Source of the DNA: Calliopum simillimum | Taxonomy: Eukaryota; Arthropoda; Insecta; Diptera; Lauxaniidae | DNA: 64,000 nt | NCBI GenBank assembly: GCA_951812925.1 | Contig: OX638372.1 | Span: forward strand, 39,926,245 to 39,990,244 | Direction of reading: 5' to 3' | Shown here: positions 56,150 through 64,000 of the stretch, one piece after another | How the letters are laid out: each line of letters starts with the position of its first letter | How positions within the stretch are numbered: the first letter of the stretch is position 1 | Translations under genes and position numbers: made by a program | Notes under the pieces: generated by a model | Told to the model about the DNA's origin: nothing | The model's input: the letters and a program-made list of their open reading frames with translations, nothing else | The model's database searches: none

Positions 56150-57180
56150 TCGCCAGAAGAAAATATAGAGCATTACTGCCCAGTTGCTTGTCATTTGGTC
56201 AGTCAAATTCGTGCCCGTCCTCGATGTAGCGGGATAACTGGCACCTTCAGCTTGGATGTTTTTGCGTTCCGTAGCTCTTTTACGTTCAATCCAATGGAGC
56301 TTTTTCATAATTTTTGAACAAAATGATTGAACCACCATTCATTTTGTTGGTGTCTCACACATATTCGGCATGAGACTTGGCACTGTGATAAGATCGGCAA
56401 AGACATCTTGTATTTCTCTATGCATGCTTCAGATACGTGGACAGTTCAACAAAACGTATTGGATATTTTAAACTTTGCCAGGACAGTCACGACAGAATTG
56501 GTCTTCTTCATGCTTAAGCCGTAGAGATATTTGTTTAAACCTTCCGTGTCCACTCAGCAGCTGTGTTTTAGGTAAAAAAAAATCTCTCCATTTTTACATC
56601 AATCCATGTTCCAATATTTGGGTTCAGAAAAAATGTCAAATGCGTTTGTACCTGCGATGTATGGTCACTGAAGTGCGCATGCCGTAATATCTATTGATAC
56701 TTTCTCCGCAATCCCTCCTATAGCATAGTCTGACACTATGCGAAAGGCACTCGCCACTCAAAGTGTGTGGATGTGTGCGAGCTATCGACAGATATAATTC
56801 TATCTATATTGCGTCAGCTCAGACTATACCTTGAAGTGCTCCTTTGATTTGAGGCCAGTTTGCTGAGTTTAAAGCATTTCTAGCGTAGAGTGTTACTATA
56901 GTGTAGTACTTCTTATCTCCACTTTTCCATCTTTTTCCGCTTATTGCTTTGTGTGCGATTTTCATTACAGTTTGTGTGGCATCTAAAGTCGATTTCTTAT
57001 GTCAGAAACTGAATTGGGCGTTAGAAACGCCTTCTGAGCTTTCAAGGGTTTCCTGTAGTTGGTTAACGATTATTTTTTCTAACACTTTTTCCAATGATAC
57101 GAAGATAGCTATTCAGGCTGCTTAATAGGCTTTAGTAAAAGGACTAGGTTCTATCGTTTCCAGGATAAACCTGTCTCTCT
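56150..57180 (-). pseudogene. R1-like LINE ORF2 remnant with internal deletion
   Basis: On the minus strand from about 57170: LEKVLEKIIVNQLQETLES, then SNAQFSF and KKSTLDATQTVMKIAHKAIS, then DKKYYTIVTLYARNALNSAN. This is the R1-type RT motif 1-2 region plus motif A, in which the usual DVRNAFNSA has become YARNALNSA. It then jumps, without RT motifs B-E, to the C-terminal finger region (TQLLSGHGRFKQISLRLKHE, then DQFCRDCPG and LLNCP) near 56470-56570. At least 250 codons are missing and several stops are present. The rest toward 56150 is poorly preserved. Confidence 0.7.
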
Positions 57181-57329
57181 CCTTTCATCTGCAATCTCGG
57201 TGCAAATACTAGCATTTTTGAGAGACTCTTGTGATTGACCAATGTTCTAATAGTCGCTTCCAACAGAAAATAATAAATTATTGAGTTAGACCGATACCGT
57301 CGGTAAAAGACATTTCTTCCATAAAATGC

Positions 57330-57720
57330 ATAATATGTATTGGAAAAGGGGCGATATCACGACTTTAAAAAAAATATTTTCTATATCTCTGAAACTATCA
57401 AACGCAAACAGAAAACGCCCCTCAAAAACATAATGCATCTGAAACTAGTTGACGCAGAAAATAAGAGTTGACACCGGACCAAATAACATCTATTGTATAA
57501 ACTATGCAATATCACCATGGCCACTAAAAACAAAATTCTTCATTTGTCTCAAACCATTAAAGACAGATGGATGAGATTTGGTGCATAAGCAAAAAGAAAG
57601 GACACAACACTCCACACAACCCCAATTTTTGCTATATCTCTGAAACAATTTAAAGCAAATGTCTCTGAAAATGTTTCATGCAGATGGTTAAGAGTTAGTG
57701 AAAATCGCATCAGATCTTTG
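57330..57720. repeat. Degenerate tandem units with CTCTGAAAC cores
   Basis: TATCTCTGAAAC(T/A)AT or close variants recur at about 57391, 57429, 57640 and 57660, with GGGGCGATATCACGAC at 57349. Related to the units at 51050-51830. Confidence 0.4.
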
Positions 57721-58745
57721 TCTAACTAGATTTGTTTTTGCCTCAGTAGGACATTTCTAACTCTCATTTTTTGTTTTTGTTCTTCAATAGATATCATTCG
57801 ACCAGATAAAAATAGCAACGTACGTCTAAGCAAGCATTCTAATGCTGAATTTGCATTTGATATCTTTCTTAATTGTATAGTATACGATTTCCATTTTTTT
57901 AAAAATAACACAAGACGCATCCTCATTAGAATTCAATGCTGTTAACCCATTAATGACTATAAAATACTAAAAAATAAAGTAATCTTAAAAAAAAAAAACT
58001 AGATCCAGGTGAGAAGTATTGCAACTTTGTTTTCATGTACTTTCACTTAGACATAGTAGAATAATCATACTATATATTTTGTCTGGTGTGTATTTCATCA
58101 TAATCTTTCTTTTTATTTCATTTATCCAAAAAATACAAAACACTGAAACATTATCTCTAAAATACCTCAAGAAAACAGGCAAAGCACTTCCTAATCATAT
58201 TAATTATCATCAGTAAAAATTCAGCTACCGAAAAAGCTGAATACCCCTACTAAGTATATAATAAGGTAATCGCAAATAACATGACAATATGAATTCCCTT
58301 ACTAGTGACTGCGTAAAGTTTCATCAAAATTGGATGGTCAGACATTAATGGGTTAATGTTATTTTGCACACGTAAAATTCTGCTTGTGTGCATATGTATT
58401 TGTGTGTGTGTGTACATAGATGTGAATGAGTTTATTTAAATCTCATGCAAGAAAAACAGTCATTGAATCTTTTGTTGGCAAAATACAATGAAAACCCCAT
58501 TGAATGTAAAAAGTGCTTGAGCAAGTGGCTTTTGTGGAGAAGTGCAAAGCATAAAGAAAGGAAAAACTGAAATAAAAAGGAGTAGATGAGAAAAAATTAC
58601 GATGTGAAAAGGTGACACTTTTGCAGTGACAGTAAATTAAAAGTAGAAGAAGTGACAATTTACTACCGGACAGAATTTTCAATAATATAAAAAGCGAAAT
58701 AGTTTTTCAATAATTAAGATTCGTTTATGGGTTAATTATTATTTT

Positions 58746-58782
<37 letters not shown>

Positions 58783-58799
58783 CATGCACTTCATTTGTG
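57721..58799. other. Unassigned interval
   Basis: Long poly(A) at 58747-58780, GT run at 58400-58412. No gene recognised. Confidence 0.45.
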
Positions 58800-59005
58800 T
58801 CACAGGTATTTTGGAAAAGCTCGAGGGTATATTTTGATAAGTAAGAGTGTGGCTATTCGATACCATTTAAAAAAAAGAATTTAACACTTTCTTGAAGCTA
58901 CGCCATAAGCCTAAAGCAGCATTTTCTCCATCTTCAAGCAAAGATATCTCAAAATCCTACAGGTATGTTCACAGTTCTGAGGATGCAGTCAGATTAAGTA
59001 TCAAA
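58800..59005 (-). repeat. Dispersed repeat Y, copy 2 (inverted)
   Basis: Read on the minus strand it contains TCTGACTGCATCCTCAGAA, TGAGATATCTTTGCTTGAAG and TAGGCTTATGGCGTAG, then GAATAGCCACACTCTT, collinear with 26326-26560. Confidence 0.55.
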
Positions 59006-59440
59006 AAATACTTAAGACTGCATATACAAATAATTATTTCCAATTTTTGTTTTGTGTGCCTTGTAATCAGCTTACAAAGTTTGATTAGTTTTTGAAAAAA
59101 CAGATTAAAAAAACCGCAAATTTTACGACCCTTTATTTTAACAACAAATAATATTAGGGCAAAATCCTCCACCACTTTTGATGTTAGGTAGTAAAAACTG
59201 TAAACTTTTTCAACTGGTACACTTAACGTATTTAGCTTCCTATATAGACGACTAGGTCCCTGATGTATGATGAAAAATCAATTCTTTCAAAATTTAGCCT
59301 TAGAGTATTCGTACACGAAGAAAAACAAGTTTCATAAAATATTGACTTGACTCGAGAAGTAAAAAACACTAAATTTCAAACATAAAAAAACATACGTATG
59401 AACTATTTCATGGTTCTTTAAAGTACTTAATACTTACAAA
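59006..59440. other. Unassigned interval
   Basis: No gene or repeat recognised. Confidence 0.4.
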
Positions 59441-59442
59441 AC

Positions 59443-60480
59443 AAATATGTATGTATGTATTCTCCTTTAGCTCCTAGAAGGAGCATATGGCCAATATGAA
59501 ATCTCTCCATTTGTCACGATCCCTTGCGATGACTTTCATCTCTTGCCACGACTTTCCCAATTCTTGGATTTCCTTTTCCAGCGACCTCTTCCAGTTGGTT
59601 TCGGGTCTACCACGTCCTCTACTGCCTTGTGGATTCCACTCAAGAGCCTGGCGACAAATTTTGCTGTGTAGTTTCCGGAGATTGTGACTAATCCATCTCC
59701 ATTTGCGCAGCTTGACCTCGATTGCTATAGCCATCTGATTGCATTTTTGATGTAGCTCGGCATTTGATATAGTGCGATGCCACCAAACCTTTAGTATTCG
59801 TCTTAAGCATTTGTTGACGAATACTTGCAGCTTGTTCGTTAGTTGTTCAGTAACAAGCCACGTTTCGCACCCATATAACAAAACCGATTTCACATTCGAA
59901 TCAAAAATGCGCAACCCTCGTTTTGATGGATATAACGGATGAAGACCATATTTTGTTCGGTTGAGCAAACGCGCCTTTTGCTGTTGCTATTCTTGAGTTG
60001 ATATCCTCTTTTGCTCCACCATCCATGGGGATAATGCTGCCTAAATACGTGAAGCTATCGACGTTTCCGATGTCATCACTGCCACCTTTAAACGTGATGT
60101 CATTGCTTGCGTTTAGCTTCATGCTTTTAGTCTTGGATACGTTGATTTTTAGGCTGGCCTTTTGTGATTCCAAGACAAGGTCTTCAATTTTGTTTTGCAT
60201 ATCTGAATGTTTGGACGATAAGAGGCAAATGTCGTCAGCGTAGTCGAGATCTTCCAGATGTTCGGTAAAGTTCCATTGGATACTCCTTTTAGCCTTATAA
60301 AGAGCTTTTTCTAGGATATCATCAAGAACGATAAGGTAGAGTGATAGTAATAGTAAACACCCCTGCCGTATGCCTGAATTAGTGGTGAATGTCGGTGACA
60401 ACAAACCGTTGTGTAACACATTGCATTTAAAGCCTTCATATTGTGCACGTACTAAGTTTATGGCCTTTGCGGCAATACTT
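59443..60480 (-). mobile_element. RTE-clade LINE, 3' half
   Basis: 5'-truncated element on the minus strand with coding to the TAG at 59474, an unusually short 3' UTR of about 20 bp, and an ATACATACATACATAT simple tail (about 59446-59462). Short UTRs with microsatellite-like tails are characteristic of RTE elements. The endonuclease and first RT motifs are missing. Confidence 0.75.
59474..60480 (-). pseudogene. RTE-like reverse transcriptase and C-terminal domain, one frameshift
   Basis: Read from 60480: NLVRAQYEGFKCNVLHNGLL, SGIRQGCLLLLSLYLIVLDD (RT motif B, normally GVRQGC), LEDLDYADDICLLSS (motif C, intact YADD), KINVSKTKSMKLN (motif D), FTYLGSIIPMDGG (thumb). A frameshift near 59950 leads into KSVLLYGCETWLVT, FVNKCLRRILKVWW, then RKWRWISHNLRK, the highly conserved RTE tail, and RGRPETNWKRSLEKE, ending at TAG 59474-59476. 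Upstream of 60420 a stop interrupts the frame. The lesions are few, so this is one of the younger insertions. Confidence 0.82.
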
Positions 60481-60777
60481 CTTCATTGCAGTGAAACCCA
60501 GATATTTTTTCGGGAGACAAAACAAATATAGTAAAGTAATAAATAAACCTTTACTCTAAATTGCCTATGTTTTCCCATGCAAAGTGTAAATTATGCTTTC
60601 AGCCAGAAAACTGTTTAGTCATTTTTACTTTATAATTTTAGTAAAAATATTTATGATTGAACAGACTTTTTGTTAATTTACAAATATTATACCTCTTCAT
60701 CATATTAGGTCAAAGGCGTAAAGGTCGAAGGATTTTGTTTTGATTTTGTTTTTATTTAATTGATAATATTTTACAAA
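60481..60777. other. Unassigned interval between LINE and Tc1-like remnant
   Basis: A/T-rich; no terminal inverted repeat of the neighbouring Tc1-like element found. Confidence 0.4.
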
Positions 60778-61778
60778 TTACAAAAAAATATGACTTTTAT
60801 AGTTGTAAGCTTTATTTATGAACTCGTGCATCTTTTTTCGTAAGCCTTCCATTAGAGATTTGATAGTTGTTTCAGACAACTTTTTGGAACAGTTTGTCCA
60901 TCTCCTCTTAAAATCTTCCATATTTTGTGACAACTTTTGTGTGCTCTTTAAGTTTTTCTTCACAAGAGCCCAATATCTTTCTACTGTTCTTAGCTCCGGA
61001 CAATTTGGAGGATTGGCCTCTCTTTGTTATTACGTTGGTACCACTGCAGAGCTTTCTTGCCATAGTGACATGATGCTAAACCGAGCCAAAAATATGTGGA
61101 CACATTGTGCTCTCTTATGAAATGAAGAAACCTTTTTTTCAAAAATTGTTTGATGTATATTTCGGTATTCATAGAGCCCATTGTAACAAATGTCTTGCTT
61201 CTTTTGTCGCTACTGCATATATGTAGCTTGCCATACCAGGAATTTTTTAGGAAATTTTGTCTGATTTTGGATTCTTAATTTTTCTTCGACACTTCCTCGA
61301 GCACTAGCAACATAAAAATTTTGACCCGGAAGCTGCGTAAAATCTGCCAGTACATACGTTTCGTCGTCCATTATACAACATAAATTTATATTTTTGTATG
61401 AAATTCGATTTTAATTTCCGAGCCCTACTTTTGGCGTCTATGTATGTTTTTGTATGTTTTCAAAACTGCATTGGCTTTAACTTTTTGTACCAAATAGTCA
61501 GAGCGTTGGGCTAACGGGGCAGCTTTTCTAACAGATGTGTTTGGAGATCTTTTCAATATGATTTCAATTTTCTTAACTTTCCCAATATCATGTGGTCCTT
61601 GGTTTCTTCCCAAACCAGGTTTTCTATCGATGGTCAAATTCTCCTAAAACTGTTTAATAAAATTGGAAACAGTTTGACGGCAGACCTTCAATTCTTTGGC
61701 CAATTTTTGGTATGACTAATTTGGAGTTTTTTGAAAATTTTTAATAATTTTAAGACGTACTACATTTTCTTCACTCAT
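60778..61778 (-). pseudogene. Second Tc1-like transposase copy, lesions include a lost catalytic Asp
   Basis: Same family as 37403-39135. Start at 61778 (MSEENVVRLKIIKNFQ), then a helix-turn-helix (YQKLAKELKVCRQTVSNFIK) with TAG stops on both sides, a 70-codon frame with RKPGLGRN and SVRKAAPLAQRSD, CCIMDDETYVLADFTQLPGQNFY-type core (split here as MDDETYVLAD; first Asp kept), then FWLGLASCHYGKKALQWYQR, where the expected PD is LG, so the second catalytic Asp is lost. After a frame change, NCPELRTVERYWALVKKNLK (third residue Glu) and the tail to 60778. No insertion interrupts it, so it shows the full-length layout of the family (about 330 codons). Confidence 0.8.
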
Positions 61779-64000
61779 TTAGATCAAACTCAAAATAAAT
61801 CAACACGTTTGTCATTAAAAATAATAACTGTAATATTTTTCAAAGATAACTAGATCAAAGAAGTTTTTAAATTTTACACCCAAAAAAAATTATTAGGTTA
61901 AACGTGTTAGTAATTTTATGAAAAATTAATATGTTTCTATCTATAACACGGATGGACCTCAGTTCAAACCTTAGTTTTTTTTTTTTTTTTTTTTTGTTTA
62001 AGTTTTACAGTAAGGTAAATATCATATCAATTTAAAAAAAATTGCTATACTGTAAGGTTCTTCGAAAATTCTGAATTTTTTAAAAAGTAAAATTTATTTT
62101 ATTGAAAAGTGGTCACTATATTGACTTGAAATTCAAGTAAAATTTAACAGAAATAAAGGTGTACCAAACATTTTTTTTTCGCCGTGTATGCCCCTATATG
62201 TTATAAATACAAATACATGTATGTACTAGGCAGTTGGAAAAAACCCTCTCAAGTGCTAAGTATAGTTTAATTAATGTCACATCATCAAACGCCTCAACTT
62301 GACGACAACGACAACATGAGATGGCAGTTTCTCATTTCACTTCACTGCGCTCTTCAAATACGCACACACAAACATACATACATAAAACACACATCACTTG
62401 ATATCGCATCATATTACGTATAACGACGTTTACACAAGTACGTAACTGATGTGCTGCCCTCAGTTTTGTGTCATTATGTCATTGCCATCATTTGTCTGTG
62501 TTGCTTACTAACGGTGTTAGATGGAATAAAACACAAAGAAACAAACTGTCACTAACATGACTGACTTAAATCGGGTTTTAAAGTCTTCTTTTTACAGCAC
62601 AAAGAGAAGCAGAGAGAGAGAGAGATGAGAGCTCATGTTAATGTTGACATCATTTGTCTGATGTCAAATATGATTTTCATATATTTATAATTTTATAGTA
62701 AGTATGCGTAATCCAATATACCAACCCATACCATGAAAAAAGTGCAAAAACCAATAAAGATTTGTGGTTTGTAATAAGATTAAAGCTTGATGCGGTTTCA
62801 ATCAATATACATAGAATTTTTTGTTTTATTTTATTTTATGTCAAATCACTCATTAATTACCTTCAAAGCAAAATTGAAATGATTTTTCCACCGGAAATTG
62901 AACAACAACAACTAAAACTACAAAATACGCATAACATGCTCGCAACTCCCTACCAAAAAATGGGGTCTCATGACCGCTGTGCACGCACTCTGCTGGATAT
63001 TTTCTACATTCAAATCAGTTCCCTCGCTAGTTACCACATAGCACCCCACTTTCTACATCGTTACTTCATTTACACGCGTCAGCAGCACTCAAACGTGAAA
63101 CATTCAGCCTATTGACTTTTCAAAAATGGTCCCCGAACACACTGCCACTACGAGTAGCTACTGGTGTGTTGTGCGTTAGTGCGCATTTTTATCAACTTCC
63201 GTTTCGATGGCGTTCGCTCCTTCGATTGTTGACCAAGTTGGTTTACTGTTAATTTACTGTAGTTGCCGCTGTGTGTGTGTGTGTTGCTGTTGTTATTCGA
63301 AAATCATAAATTCATAACGCTAAACAAACCAAATTAAAAAATGTTTCAACTTTTTTTCTGGTTGTTGTTTTTCGTATGCGTGCGCGCTTTTGTTGGTTTA
63401 CTTTTTCATGCCCCGCACACACTGAGTGTGAGTGTCACCTACAGTGGGGTAGAATTGAAATTTTTCAAGTGAAAATGTTTTGGGCGGCCGGTTATGTCAT
63501 GGTATTTTCTGGAGCCATCTTAAAAGATATAGTGCTTCATTGATAAGAAAAGCTCCCATCTTTTCCAATGTTAGCAATGCCTGCCTAAAAAGTGATGCTT
63601 TGGCTATAGGTTCAGGTTTTAGGTGTTGAGTGCTTTGACTTCGGCTTTATCCAGCTAACTAAACGAGATCTTTTCGATGATGATACGAACGACAATAAGT
63701 GAAAAGAACCAACCCAGCCGGATTACAGTATTTCTGTATAGAAACGCTTTTATAAGATTTTTTGATGGCATTTTTTGAGGTACTTTTTTGTGCTAATACT
63801 TACTTATTTTCCGATGTTTTATTTACACTTAGCACTTAAACTTTGTTTCCACCGGAGATGTTGCTTTGAGATTTAGTTTTAAATCACGTTGTAAGTCCCG
63901 TGATTTACCATACAAAAATAAATCTAGTTCGGACGAGATTTATTTTAAATTTTCGTATGCTGCCGATATTGGCTATTTTCGACTAAGTATGTAATCTCCT
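61779..64000. other. Unassigned right-end interval
   Basis: Poly(T) at 61976-61996, CA repeats at 62360-62395, (AG)n at 62609-62625, GT run at 63271-63284. The 117-codon plus frame at 62762-63115 has no domain or codon bias and is not called. No TE protein remnant is recognisable; this may be ordinary intron or intergenic sequence. Confidence 0.4.

Noticed and set aside
62762..63115. 117-codon plus-strand frame
   Set aside because: No domain, signal or coding composition; low-complexity Gln run and A/T-driven codons.
1..64000. CRISPR arrays, operons, ribosome binding sites or prokaryotic mobile elements
   Set aside because: Nothing of the kind is present; the sequence is insect nuclear DNA and its repeats are eukaryotic TEs or satellites.

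Overview
The window looks like euchromatic nuclear DNA of a higher (calyptrate-type) fly. It is strongly A/T-rich, shows no prokaryote-style gene packing, and is full of insect transposable-element (TE) debris: mariner, rosa-type DD41D, a Tc1-like family, DINE-1/Helentron-type repeats, and jockey-, LOA/I-, R1- and RTE-like LINEs. The genus cannot be named from sequence alone. Family names below rest on recognised protein motifs and end structures, not on a search.

Layout. 1-1877 is an A/T-rich upstream/5'-leader region with a small cluster of Grainyhead-like motifs. 1878-2023 (+) is the only credible host coding exon: a 48-codon N-terminal exon ending at a GTGAGT donor in phase 2. No acceptor exon was recognised afterwards, so most or all of the remaining 62 kb is probably a very long first intron and/or intergenic DNA colonised by TEs. 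2.2-7.3 kb holds a deleted mariner, a MITE, an LTR-like repeat with a 171-bp array, and paired TIR elements. 8.9-14.7 kb holds a TIR element with a nested Helentron-like insertion, a near-complete DD41D element, a foldback MITE and Helentron-like tandem arrays. 14.9-16.6 kb holds a split 36-bp minisatellite, a tRNA-like SINE and the first copy of an unnamed dispersed repeat. 18.7-23.8 kb is a 5.1-kb inverted repeat carrying a jockey-like LINE, abutting a decayed RNase-H-group LINE (23.8-25.9 kb). 27.8-32.8 kb is a cluster of foldback elements, one with a clear empty site. 35.4-39.9 kb is a nest: foldback element inside a Tc1-like element inside a Helentron-like array. 41.4-45.4 kb has another MITE, a second LTR-like repeat, and a second locus of the foldback family. 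47-61.8 kb contains an RTE fragment, a second DD41D copy with a lost catalytic Asp, an R1-like LINE, an RTE 3' half and a second Tc1-like copy.

There is no pathway or operon. Every TE coding region is broken or truncated, so mobilisation from this window is unlikely. The host exon probably belongs to a gene running rightward. The features most likely to be new are the foldback elements at 28911-29966 (3-bp target duplication plus paralogous empty site) and 37602-38389 (perfect 9-bp target duplication), the related tandem-arm foldback family at 27.8-30.8 and 43.6-44.6 kb, and three dispersed repeat families with three copies each.
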